Source: Trebouxia sp. TZW2008
Lineage: Eukaryota; Chlorophyta; Trebouxiophyceae; Trebouxiales; Trebouxiaceae
DNA length: 64,000 nt
Assembly: GCA_002118135.1 (NCBI GenBank)
Contig: BDIU01000204.1
Span: forward strand, 183,096-247,095
Direction: 5' to 3'
The notes under the pieces are model-generated. The model saw only the letters and a program-made list of their open reading frames with translations. It had not been told where the DNA came from and searched no databases. A program made the translations under genes and the position numbers. Below, one piece after another: positions 1 through 11,800 of this stretch. Every line of letters starts with the position of its first letter. Position 1 is the first letter of the stretch.

Positions 1-86
1 ATGGGCAAGTACGCCAGGAGCTGCCCTTGGCCCCTTCCCGCAGCATTAATGGCCCTCTGCCGTCTGCTCAAATCCTAGCCTTTACA
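1..86 (+). repeat. Upstream copy of VPS18 exon segment 207-292
   Basis: Bases 1-86 match 207-292 at roughly nine positions in ten, in direct orientation. The functional exon is 181-329. The left copy therefore lies in the preceding intron, or at the edge of an earlier copy cut off by the window. Confidence 0.85.
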
Positions 87-3000
87 TTGGGACACAGCAG
101 TCTGTACGCTCACAAGATGAAGCATGCAGTGCTACATTGCAGGCGCTCAGCCAATTTCACCTGTTGCTGCTGTTCCCCAGCAAGGTGCAGTGCATCAACA
201 GGATCAATGGGCAAGTACGCCAGGAGCTGCCCTTGGCCGCTTCCCGCAGCATTAATGCCCCCCCTCCATCTGCTCAAACCCTAGCTCTTGCCAGTGATGA
301 TGCAGAAGGCACGCTGTACCTCATATCAGGTAGGGTCTTAGTTTTGTCCTGCCTTGGTCTAACTACAAGGCAGGCCTGTTGCAGACAAGAGCCATCTGTG
401 AAGTCAGGACTTTGTCAGCCGCTTTGAGTGAGGATTTGTGCATAAGGAAATGTACATCTGTTCCGCTGTCAGTTGAATTTGTTGCTAGACTAGCTGCATG
501 CAGTCTGTGAAAAGTGCTAACCAAACTGACACATGCAGGCATTTGCAGCTTGTGTGACACAAAGCACAGCTGTCGCACCTCATGCTTGCCGGCCAGCAAG
601 TCTTTGCTGTGTCTTCTCGTACCCACTTGTATATCATTGCGATTTGTTATTGCTGGAAGAGAGTTCAATCAAGGTGTCTTGCCGCAGGGGACAGCTTGCA
701 GGAAGTCACAGTCCAGAATGAGTCCAGGGACATGTGGCGCATCTACCTGGAACAACAGGACTACAAGAATGCTTTCCGGCAATGCAAGTCTCAGGTCCGC
801 TCCTGTTCCCCCATTATTTTGGTCTTGGAAGCTTATGTGCTTTGCGAGCTGTATGCAAGGCAAAATGCAGCGGCATCTGCTTTCTCATGCCATTCACAAG
901 CTGGACTACAATTTGTCAGCAACAAATGTCTATACAGTTAGCTGCGATGGATTTGACTCCCCAGTCAGTGTGTGCGTACTGCAGCAAGCGGAGTGTTATT
1001 CAAGGTGAGACTGGACATGAGCATGAAATGTTCATTCATGATTGTTTACATGAACACGCGAACAAGCACGACCACATTCACAAACATCAACATTGGCAGA
1101 AACAAGATACACAAAAACAACTGTGAAAGCGTCTGACACAGGTTGAAAGAGATACAGTCTACAGTGCAGAGGCAGAGGCGTGCTTTGGTGATGATGCCAA
1201 AGTAATGGTGTCAAAGTAACAGCTGCTGTGAACATATGAACTTTGAGACAAACAAACAAGTAAGCAAATGCATCTTGCACAGGCTGAAAGAGACACTGTC
1301 AACAGCGCAGAGGCAGAGGCGTGCTTTGGTGACGGCAACTATGTGGCCGCAGCCAAGCTACTAGGCAAAGTGACAGCTGCAGTGCCTGGCTTTGAAGAGG
1401 TGGTGCTGCGCTTTGTGGAGGTCAACAGCCCGCCTGCCTTGCAGGCCTTCCTGCAGACCAAAATGGACTCCCTGGGCCAAGAAGACAAGGCACAGGTCAG
1501 CTTGCTAGTCCACTTTTTGGCCACATGCAGCCTGTAACATAATTTGCTTTGCTGGCATGTTTGATTGAGGTGTCCTGGACTAAGCGGACAAGGCACAGGT
1601 CAGCTTGCTTGTCCAGAGCTGGCGTTTGTGATGCCTGTCAAATCTGTGGCTACATGCAGCCCGACCTGCAGGCCTTCCTGCAAACAAATTGGACTCTTTG
1701 GATGAAGAAGACAAGGCACGGGTCAGCTTGCTTATCTGTGGCTGCCTTACTGATGCTGAGCATATCTGCTCTTACGAGCTGAATGACTTGCTGATTGCAT
1801 AGGCTGGCTGACTTGCTTGGCTGCCCTCTCTGCGTCTTCACGTAGTGTGGTTACAAGTCTCCCTTCTCCTGTGTCAGGCAAACATGGTTGGCACTTGGCT
1901 GCTGGAGCTGTACCTAGATCAGCTCAACAGGAGCATGCTGAAGCTCAAGGCCCGGCCCCAGACCACCCAGCCAAAGCTTTTCCTGTGGCAAACTTTACAC
2001 TGTTGTCTTTGTCTATGGCAGGCCACCATGATCAGCACTTGGTCGTTGCAGCTGTCTGCCTGATGTATCTGCAATCTGTCTTTCCACTATGGCAGGCGAC
2101 CATGGTGGGTACTTGGCTGCTAGAGCTGTACCTAGACCAGCTCAACAGGAGCATGCTGGAGCTGAAGGGCCGCCCTCAAACCACCCAAGCCAAGGACCAA
2201 CAGCCCAGAGATAAACAGCCACTACAGCCCGCAGAAGCTGCTGCGGCAACTACTGGGGCAACTGCTGGCAGCCTGCCTGCTCCTGAACAGCTCACTCAAG
2301 ACCTACGAGCGTTTCTGAAGCGTAATGTGAATGTGCTGGACGTGAATGTGACTGTCAGCTTGCTGGCGGGGTACGGACGCTTGGATGACCTCATGGAATA
2401 CGCCACTTACAGGAAGGTGGGGTTTGCATTACGTACTTGGCAGTCCTTTTACCAATAGACAGGTTAGAGTCAAGGCTATTGGAAGAAAAGCATGCTTTAG
2501 ATAGCATGCTGGCTGTATCTTCTCAATGTGCAGGATGGCATGCATTTTTACCATGCAATCTATCTGTTACCAGCTGCTCAGCTGCTTGACTGCAGTGTGT
2601 CATGTACCCAGAGACACTGTGTCTGTGTGAGACGCTTGCCAGCGTCTATGTCTATGGAATGGACTGCATGATGTAAAAGCTACCAAGCATCCTGCTTGTC
2701 GTCAGGTGCTGAAACATATATGTGACCACAGCACTTGACACTGCAGAATTGGGACGCTGTAGTATCTCATGCGAATGGAACAAGGCAGCCAGCACATTGC
2801 CATGCTAATTCTGATGCGCACACAACATAGAGGCACATGTTATTCACGGTATACACATGGCCATCACGTGTGACATTGCAAGACTGGGAGACAATCAGAT
2901 ACTGCAGAGGGGCGACCCCGAGTGGGCCCTGCCTGTCCTACGGCACCCAAGCAGCAGCCAGGGATTGTGGCCAACTGTGTATCAACTCACAGCACGCAGT

Positions 3001-6000
3001 ACTACAGGACTGGGAGGCAGTGGTGGAGTATCTGATGCAGACCAACCACCATTCAGTATTTTTGCATCAAGATCAAGACATGGAGACCACAACGTGCAGA
3101 ACTGCAGGACTGGGAAGCGGTGGTGGAGTATCTGATGCAAAGGGGGGATGCCCAGCGAGCCCTTCCTGTGCTGCGCCGGCCAGGGGTCAGCCAAGAACTT
3201 TGGTACAAGTTTGCGCCTGCTCTGATGCTGTCAGCCCCTGCAGCCACAGTGGATGCATGGATGGCTGCTCAGCCCCCTCTTGATCCCCCAAGGTATGTGC
3301 TGCATCTGTATGTGGATGTCTGGATGGCTGCTCAGCCCCCCCTTGACCCCCCAGGCAAATTGCTGCCTTTGCATGTATAAGTGCGCCAGTATGTGCAATT
3401 GTCATCAGTCAGGAGCTGTGGTACAATGGTGCACTCCCCCTGATGCTGCTGGCACCTGCTGCCACTGTGGAAGCCTAGGTGGCTGCACAGCCCCCTCTTG
3501 GATCCCCCAGGCATGATATGGAGTTGTAGGTGCATGTGCATGCAGCTGTTCAAACTGTTGTGCATGTAACTGTGGTCACCTGGCAAAGACAGCCTGCAGC
3601 CAATTGTTTCAACAGTTGCATTGTGCATACCAAAATTCTGCATTCATTTTTCATGGCGTCATCATGTTGTCCAGGTTGAGTAATTTCACCTTTGCGTGAC
3701 ACAGAAAGGAAGTACTGCCTGAGTGTCAGAAGCTGAATGCAAATCACTGGCTGCAGGCTCCTACCTGCCTTGCTGAGGTTTGCAGAAACAGACGCCCCGC
3801 CTGACTGTCAACGGCATGCTCTGCGCTTTGTGGAGTTCTGCATACACCACCTGGAAAATGACGACCCTGCCATACATCACCTTGCGGTAAGCTCCTCTGC
3901 TACAATGAAACTGTTTCCTATGCTGTGGCTTGTTTAGCGTGACTTGCATATCAGTGCTGACAAGGCAATCCAGACAGGATGCAAATCACGCTTTTACCCA
4001 AGACCGCACCGCATGTGCAACTGTCACCATGCAGTGCAAACTTGAGAAGGCCGGCTGCTCTGCACTGTGTGGAAGGTGGGGAGGCACCTCTGCTGCGGTG
4101 CTTGACCAATGCCACTGCAGAATTTCAGTGATTCACCTTGGCTTTGGTGCGACAGATTGCTGATGACTGCATGCAGATTGGAAAGGCAAGAGGGCGAAAG
4201 AGGGGCCTGCTGTTGCTTTGGCGTTGTTGTACGTGTCATTGGCAAGCTGCATTGCAAGCTGCTCTGTCTTGCTTGAAAGACAAACTGCAGCACCTGACCA
4301 ATGTTAGTGTAGGGGTTGGATAGCCTTGGTGTGCAGGCTGCTCTGTACTGCTTGGAAGATGAGGAGGCAACGCTGCTGCAGTGTCTGACTCACGCCGCTA
4401 CAGGCACATTCTGATATCAATAGCTGTGGCACGTAGGCTGCTCTGTAAAAGTTGGAAGATCAGGAGATGCCTCTGCTGCAGCGCCTGCCCTGTGCTTGTT
4501 GCAGCATTGCAGAGGCATGAAATGTTTATGATGCGCAGGCTGCTCTGTACTGTTTGGAAGATGATGAGGCACCTTTGCTGCAGTACCTGGCAAATGCTAG
4601 GGACCTGCTGGGACGGCCCCTGTATGACCCCCAGACCGCCCTCCGCCTAGCCCGCCAGCGCAACAAGCTGCAAGCCTGTGTTGAGCTGCTGTGTGACCTG
4701 AACCTGTATGAGGTGTGAATCAACTCTAATGCACATACTTGTAGATCATGTTACTGCTATCTGCTGGCTGCTTTGAAACTTGAGTGAATTCAGGGTGTGC
4801 TTGCGCTCTGGAAATCCATTAGCAAGCATTCAAATGATCATGAGGATGGTGATTGCTTTAGCAGGCCAAGGCATTTATCTGACCCAAGTCTGAAAGGCAA
4901 ATTCTGGCCTGTTATGCAGCTGCCTTCTTGCAGAAACTGCTCTGCAGCTGCCTTGTTGCAGAAGCTGCTCTGCAGCTACCTTGTTGCAGAGACTGCTCTG
5001 CAGCTGCCTTGTCGCAGAAACCGCTCTGCAGCTGCCTTTCAGTGCTGCAAACGCGTCAGTGGAGAACTGTGACGATAGCCGCAAGCAACAGATGTGCTAT
5101 CTTTGTCTCTTCATGCTGCAGGATGCAGTGGTGCTGGCTCTGAGCTTTGACATGTCTCTGGCCAGTGCAACAGCCAACAGACCTGAAGAGGAGCCAGCTC
5201 TGAAGCGCAGCCTGTGGCTCGCCATCGCTCAGCACATTGTGCAGCAGCACCCCTCCCAAGACCAGGCAAGCACTTGCACTTTGACTAAGGCACTGCCTAA
5301 AGCATTCATGCTTGAGCTGAGCGGAGTGCATCAAAGAATCTACGACCCTGCTCACGACATACTACCCTTTCATGATGCAGCAAGTGACCTTTCTGCATGC
5401 ACTCGATGGCCTTTTTGCATGCATTGAATGATCTTTCTGTGCGTGCTGAATGGCTTTTCTGCACCACATGGCCTTCATCTGCAGGAAGTTGCCATCAAGC
5501 AAGTGAACGAGTTTCTGCGGGAGTCTGGCGGTGTGATCAAGATTGAGGATGTCCTCCCCTTGTTCCCTGATTTCGTCAAGATAGATGCCTTCAAGGATGC
5601 CATCTGCCAATCCCTGGAGGACTACAACAAGCAGATTGACCAGCTCAAAACTGAGATGGAGGACGCAACACGCATTGCTGATGCCCTCAGGCAAGTCCTT
5701 CTGATGCAAAATGCACTGCTGATGCCCTTATGTAAGCCCTTTCATCTAGTATTTGTTTGTTTTAGTCTGCGCTAAGGAGGGTGTGACCAGCTCAGAACTG
5801 AGATGGAGGATGCGACAGACATTGCTGATGCCCTCAGGCAAGCTCTTTAATTTAGCATTCATGCTTTATTGGCCTGCGATATGGAAAGCGTGACTAGGCG
5901 GTTTGCTGCCCATTTTCCCTGCTTTTGTCAATATTGACACCTTCAGGCAGGCCATCTGCCAATCTGGATTAGTACAACAAGTAGATTGGCCAGCTCAAAA

Positions 6001-8285
6001 CTGAGATGGAGGATGCAACACGCATTGCTGATGCCCTCAGGCAAGCCTCTCAATCCAGGGTTTACTCATTCTTGGCCTGTGGTAAGCAAACTGTGACTAG
6101 AGGATGTGCTGCCCTTGTTTCCAGACTTTGTCAGCATTACCGCGTTCAAGCGTGCCATCTGCCAGTCCCCGGAGGATTACAACAAGCAGATTGACCAGCT
6201 CAAAGCCAAGATGGAAGATGCAACTTGGATTGCTGATGCCCTCAGGCAAGTCCTTTTGATGCAAACTGCACTGCTGATGTCCTTACCCAAGCCCTTTGAC
6301 CGAGTGTTCGTTTGCTTTAAGTCTGCATTTAGGAGGATGTAACCAGCTCAAAACAGAGGTTGAAAATGCAAAACGCATTGCTGATGCCCTCAGGCAAGCC
6401 TCTGAACTTGATGCTTGCTTGACAGTTGATTTGTACAGACAGATCCTGACAAGACGTGATCTTGTGCCTTCCAGTCCGCCATGCTTGTCGTCATGGCAAA
6501 CCTCTTTAGCGTGTCGTGTTCAACTTTGGTCCATCAGGTTGTAGCCTTGAGGTGATGCCCTGTTGAGCATGAAGCTCTGGCTGCTGCAGCAACATCGCCT
6601 ATGCACAAGCGGTCACGGTCTTTTCTTCTGGTCTTGGACACAAGAACAATGATCAAGCATAGGGAACCACAGTATCAACACATTGAGAAGCTTCTGTCCT
6701 TTATATATTTTTTTCCCCACGCAATTGTGATTTGCATCTTGAGCTTGCAGGAAGGACATGGCGGCATGAGAGCATAGGGCAGCAACCCTGGATCTATCAG
6801 AGGGGTGTGGAAGGTGTGGGGTGGCAGTAGGGAAGGCCCTTGCCGCCACATCAGGGGTCTTGGGGGGTCCAGTGCCCCATTTTCACCGGTCCCCCCCAGG
6901 CAATGCTGTCCATGGTACTGTGGTGACAACATTGTACCGTTGGTGTCACGTGTGCAGGAAGGATTTGGCAGCATTGGAGCATAGGGCAGCAACTCTGGAT
7001 CTGTCTGAAGGCTGTGCGAGGTGTGGGGTGGCAGTAGGGGAGCCCCCTGCCGCCACTGCAGGGGTCTCAGGGGTTTGGTACCCCAGTTCCACTTGTTTTT
7101 ATCAGGCAACGCCTTCCATGGCACCTGCCTGGCCAGCAAAGGCCGAGTTTCTGACTTGAATCAGGTCTCTGCAACCCAAGTCACATGATTGCAGGAAGGA
7201 CATGGCAGCATTGGAGCACAGGGCAGCAACACTGGACTTGTCAGAGGGGTGTGCCAGGTGTGGGGTGGCAGTAGGGGAGCCCCCTGCAGCCACAGCAGGG
7301 GTCTCAGGGGGTTCAGTGCCCCAGTTCTACTTGTTCCCATCAGGCAATGCCTTCCACGGCACCTGCCTGGCCAGCGAAGTCATGCAGTTAGTGGCCGTGC
7401 CGCAGCAGCAGCGTATACGCACCTTGCTTATTAGGCTCTCACAGGTGTGCAACATGCTAGGAAAGGCATAATTTGAGTTCCTTCTGATATACTGCCTACC
7501 TGGTAGGCACCGTGCTCTATAGGCTCTCAAAGGTGCGGCTTGCTCGCAAAGTCATATGCTAAATCACCATTGTTCTACTGCATAGCTGGATACTGCATAG
7601 CTCTCACAGGCGCAACCCATTGGCCAAGTCACGTGCTGATCTACCATTGACCTGCTGCATACTTGTGTAGGTTGATGCGGTCAATCTGCAGTGCTTCTCA
7701 GGGTCAGATGGAACAAAGAACATGAGTACTGCTCATGCTTTCAGCATTGTTACCAATGCGCACGCTCATAAAAGCTTGTGCCTGAATGCAAGCTTGGCAA
7801 GCTTAGACCTATGTGTGTGATTGCCAACTGAGACAGCAGCGTCACTCTGCGCAGCAGATGGCTTCTGCACTTGTTGCACGCTGCAAACACTGCGTGCAAG
7901 GTGCAGCGTGACTCAGGTTGAGAGGTTATCTGCTGATTGGAGTGATCAGCATGGCTGGTCTGTGATGCATGTTGTCAGCTGACCTGCTGCATACCCTTCT
8001 TGAGTTACCATTGCAACAGTCTCAAGCCATTGCTGCATGCTGAAGCATACAGCCAGCAACACACAATTGATGGGTGAAACCTTGGCAATGCAGGTTGCTC
8101 TAGGAGTTTCTCATGCTGCTGCTCACAACCATGAGCCTGCAGCATCAGTCACTGACTTGCGGCATAGCCTGGAACAGGAGATTGCTCTTGAAGATCCATA
8201 CTGTGGCGAGATGGCTGTCAGAAACATAACAAAACCTTTTATCAACCCTGATGAAGTTCTGGAGATCTCCAGCTGGGAGCTATAG
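1..8285 (+). CDS. VPS18: VPS18 (Pep3/Deep orange) homologue, 3' part of gene
   Basis: Core subunit of the HOPS/CORVET tethering complexes, which drive fusion of endosomes with the vacuole. I can trace twelve exons whose splice phases all agree: 181-329, 688-794, 1283-1495, 2096-2416, 3108-3292, 3757-3886, 4539-4712, 5122-5265, 5485-5690, 7195-7444, 7671-7725 and 8143-8285. They encode about 691 C-terminal residues; the N-terminal beta-propeller lies left of the window. Recognisable pieces are RDMWRIYLEQ at the start of the alpha-solenoid, MVGTWLLELYLDQLNR, DWEAVVEYLMQRGDAQRAL, the helical stretch before the RING, and a C-terminal RING-H2 region with CARCG and PYCGEM. The product ends in EISSWEL. 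The short exon at 7671-7725 is the least certain. Two introns (after 5265 and 5690) use GC donors. The introns hold many degraded exon-border copies, described separately. Family identity is firm by motif order, although no search was run. Confidence 0.9.
1135..1250 (+). repeat. Degraded acceptor-side copy of VPS18 exon 1283-1495
   Basis: This stretch repeats the acceptor and first part of the exon at 1283 (the segment encoding ERDTVNSAEAEACFGDG), with deletions and stops further in. It lies just upstream of the intact exon in the same orientation. Confidence 0.8.
1580..1740 (+). repeat. Two donor-side copies of VPS18 exon 1283-1495
   Basis: Two fragments, about 1580-1622 and 1660-1740, repeat the last bases of the exon ending at 1495 together with its donor and first intron bases (acaaggcac[a/g]ggtcagcttgct). 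Both lie downstream of the intact exon, inside the intron. Confidence 0.85.
1877..2055 (+). repeat. Two acceptor-side copies of VPS18 exon 2096-2416
   Basis: 1877-1976 is a near copy of the exon start and keeps an open frame for MVGTWLLELYLDQLNR. A second, shorter and more decayed copy is at about 2021-2055. The third and last copy is the true exon, which continues 3' to YATYRK at 2416. Confidence 0.85.
2735..3060 (+). repeat. Three acceptor-side copies of VPS18 exon 3108-3292
   Basis: Three degraded copies of the exon start (DWEAVVEYLMQRGD segment plus its preceding acceptor tract) occur near 2738-2775, 2868-2935 and 2990-3050. The intact fourth copy begins at 3108. The middle copy also carries the downstream 'ALPVLR' coding stretch, with frameshifts. 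Confidence 0.8.
3318..3515 (+). repeat. Two donor-side copies of VPS18 exon 3108-3292
   Basis: Fragments at about 3318-3360 and 3420-3515 repeat the exon end (segment encoding DAWMAAQPPLDPP and, in the second, the preceding alanine-rich stretch). They lie downstream of the donor at 3292/3293. Confidence 0.8.
4047..4490 (+). repeat. Four acceptor-side copies of VPS18 exon 4539-4712
   Basis: Copies of the acceptor and first 60-70 bases of the exon (ALYCLEDDEAPLLQYL segment) start near 4047, 4244, 4332 and 4430, before the intact exon at 4539. They share the core ggctgctctgta and decay differently. All are in direct orientation, about 90-200 bases apart. Confidence 0.85.
4917..5040 (+). repeat. 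28-bp minisatellite in VPS18 intron
   Basis: About four tandem units of 28 bases with a cagctgccttgttgcagaag-type core and a few point differences each. Each unit contains a short pyrimidine stretch followed by TTGCAG, so each resembles a 3' splice site. It lies between the exons ending at 4712 and starting at 5122. Confidence 0.9.
5785..6405 (+). repeat. Four donor-side copies of VPS18 exon 5485-5690
   Basis: Copies of the exon end plus its GC donor occur at about 5790-5842, 5895-6045, 6100-6245 and 6342-6400. All keep the terminal gatgccctcaggcaag. The third (6100-6245) aligns to 5545-5690 without any gap over 146 bases and is fully open. The second contains stops (for example within cagattgac, altered to tagattggc). 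Confidence 0.9.
6751..7135 (+). repeat. Two upstream copies of the VPS18 RING-region exon
   Basis: 6751-6910 and 6957-7135 repeat the acceptor and coding part of the exon at 7195-7444, which carries the first RING cysteine pair (CARCG). The first copy has an in-frame TGA early on. The second differs from the real exon by one single-base deletion in a G run plus about twenty codon changes, most of them synonymous. Confidence 0.9.
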
Positions 8286-8812
8286 ACACACGTGACAAAT
8301 CTATGGTATTGTAGCCATCAATAGCAGCATACGCATTTGCCCCAATACAAGGTCTGCACTGCTGACACGTGTCAAGCCAGGACTGCCTACCACCAATATT
8401 TACAGCCCATAAAACTTGTTGCATTTCATTGTCGGCATGGCTGGTCCCACTTGAGCTTTGTCCAGCACCAAAAGGGCTACCTTATAAGCTGCAGCTTCTG
8501 AAACACTTATAGACTGACATTCTGATTGGCAAATTCCCAGCCCAAATCTTGTAGCCTTGTATTCTGCACTCGCTAAGTTTGCGCTACTAATATGTCCATT
8601 TCAAACATTTGCATCATCGACACAGTACAAAAGACAGATCTGTATTTCGGCAGTAGCTAAGAACTCAAACAGAGACATGGAGCACCTGAACTAATCCTGT
8701 CAACAACCAACCAGCCAAAGCACTGCTGAACTCAAAGCGCATGAAGCTTGTCAAGAAAGCCAGGAAACAAAGACACTGTGCCCTAACACTACGCCACTCA
8801 ACACAACCTTCT
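8286..8812. other. Convergent intergenic region VPS18 / PurL
   Basis: Between the two stop codons (8285 on +, 8813 on -) I see no credible coding exon. It presumably holds both 3' untranslated regions. Confidence 0.6.
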
Positions 8813-11800
8813 TCATCGCAAAGATTCACACCAATCCCTAGCGTTTTGAAACAGCTTCAACCAGGGACTTGGTCCATCTTTCTGCAGTCCTGTCTCCTTA
8901 GGGAACCAGGGATTTTGCCACATGAGGAAACACCGCTCTGGGTGGGGCATGATGGCCAAATGGCGACCATTGGGTGAACATAGTGCAGCAATCCCTTCTG
9001 GTGAGCCATTGGGGTTGAAGGGATACTGTTCTGTTGCATCTTGGTTTGGCCCACAATACCTGCATTGTGCTTGCATGGTCATTGAGGCTAGATTTGCCAT
9101 CTTGGGGCTCTAGTCTGTCAAGACAAACATGTGATCAGCATTCCAACAAAAGCACATCAGTGATAATCAGAGCCAGCAGCTGCAACGCTTGTGCTGGTTA
9201 TGTCCTAGATTGTGCCAGGCCTGTGTAGTTGAGCTGGAGACAATGTCCATTGACACAATCCTGTGACAAATCATGCTGCATTTCACTGTACAACATGATA
9301 TGTGTGCAGACCTGATGGGTGCCAAGCCGCTCTGAAGGACTGCCTGCTTGACCTGTTGGTCAGGGAAGTGGGCTCGCCCCTCCCCATGTGCACACCAGAT
9401 GCCCATGCTGGCCCCGCCCATACCCTGCGCATGCATGCTCATGTCACACGCCACAGAACCGCACTCACACAAGCCAGAATGCAAACAGTGATGCTCACGT
9501 GAGCTGTCTGGGTTTGGCTCTCAGCCCATAATTGTCAGAAGGCAATAGGACTGAGATACTTGCAGAGCAGTCTTCACAAGCAGCCCAGAATCTGAGCTCG
9601 CCGCAGTCAGCGCCCTTTGCTTGCCAAGGATTTGACGTGTCTAAGGTGACCAGTGGGCACTACTCTGTCACACTGTTTCCTGGCAGTCAAACGCAAATCC
9701 GACTCATGAGAATAGATCAGTTCTGAACTGACCTTGAGCATGATTGCTGGGCTGTCTTCCTGAACGTTGACATTGGCCCATCTGCACTCAAATCTGCCAC
9801 TGGTGTTGTGGATGAAGCGTGGCTGGGAGGGATCTGGCAGCTGGGACTCAGTGCCTGGGACCCAGCCTAGCAGAGCCATCAGCTGACATCCATTGCACAC
9901 ACCCAGGCTGAATGTATCTGGCCTGCACAAACACAACATTGGGTTTGTAAGCCCTAGCAGGGTCACAGAACCTCACAAGCAAAGCATCCAAATGCTTGTG
10001 GCGATGACAATGATGATAACATCTAGCACAACTCCAACTGGCAAAGCAGTTCGACGGCGGGCAACCACAAAAGACAGCTGTGCATCATACAGGCTGCGCT
10101 GGAACAGACTGTGACACGCGCCTGTTGTAGAAGGCTTTGAAGGAGTCTGAGAGGCGCTTGTTGCACCTGATGGTGCCAGCCCACCCCTTGGCGCTGTCCA
10201 GCACATCAGCATAGCTGAAGCCCCCTACGAATATCACCCCTGCATACGTATAAGAGGTTACAAACAGTGATGATTGCTATATGTGTAGGCGCAAATGCTA
10301 CATGAAGGTGGCCTAAGACCTGTGAGGGGCACATCAGCATAGCTGAAGCCCCAAAGAAACATCTTCCCTGCACACAACATAAACTTTTGCATCACAAACA
10401 TGTAGCTCTTGCTGCTGCTGACATCAAGGACACTATGCCCATGTCTGGTAGGCAGGAAACTTATCCAGGAAGGAGTCCAGGCAGCAGCTTGTTTCATACT
10501 GCAATGATAGGGTGAAATACAGATGCGATACACAAGAAAACCTCAAAATCTGCACTGTGAAAAAGCCCTTGCTGAAGTCATCAAGCAGGGGACTTGCCTT
10601 GAAAGGCCTTCAGACCGGTGACATTCAGGGTGTGATTTCAAGAAGGCCAACCCAAACTCTGCACTTTGAAAACAGGGAACTTGCCTTGGAAGGTGTCCAG
10701 GCAGGCTCTGCTGTTGATCACATCTGACGTGGTTACAACACATCAACGTTGCCGCAAAGTAGGTTCCAGGGTTTGCACTGTGAATCAGCCTTTGATGATG
10801 ATGTTTAGCATGATTGATTCAAAGCACAAAGCATGGCCAGACACAAGGCAATGCGCTTGCCTTGGAAGGAGTCCAGGGAGGCTCTCCCGTTGAGCAGGTC
10901 TGACATGGTCACGTCCCAAGGCTCCATGCCTCCGCTCCATACAGCCGCTGCCATCTCCCTGTCCCCATTGCTACCTTCTTCCCTGATCACCGCCACCCTC
11001 GCCTTGCCTGATGCCTGCAAGCCATGCATCTATCATCACAAGACTGATGCATGCCTTCCATGTTACTGTCACCCTGACTTGGCCTGATGCCCTGACCCCA
11101 CGCAGCAGCTGCCATCTCCCGTCTCCATTGCTACCTTCTTCACTGACCACTGCCACCCTCACCTTGCCTGATGCCTGCAAACATGGGGCAATCATCACAA
11201 GACTGATGCATGCCTTTCTGATGCATGTCAACCTGACTTTGCCAGATGCCGCCACTCCACACTGCTGCTGCCGTCTTCCTGCCTGATCACTGCCACTCTC
11301 ACCTTGCCTGATGCCTGCAATCCACACAGCGCAGCTTGGTGTACTGGTCCTGGCCTCTCTCACCACTGTAAATCAGACTTTGCCTGATGCGTGTTTTGCC
11401 TCATGCACACAGCCCACATGCCTTGCCTGCCCACCCTCACAAGGTCACACTGACACATCAACAGCCGATCAGAAGCACAACCCGACTTGAAAGTGACAAT
11501 GCTTGACATACCCAGTAGAACATATACCCTGTCTAATTGACGTCAGTTTCAACAGGCGCCAAAGAAGTGCAGTGCATAAGTTTAAGCCAACTGTTGTCAG
11601 GTGTGAGGACGCAAAAGGGATGCTCTGCTGTGGCGATGACATCAAGGGCACAGAAACTGACCTGGAGCTTCTCCTGGGGGGTGAAGGCAGGGGTGAAGGG
11701 GAGGGTCCAGGTGGGTGCCTGCCTGCTGGCCTGCATTGCCTGCTCAGCTGCCACACACTCCTCAGCAGCTTGCAGCCGCTCTAAGTGAAATGCTCCTGCT

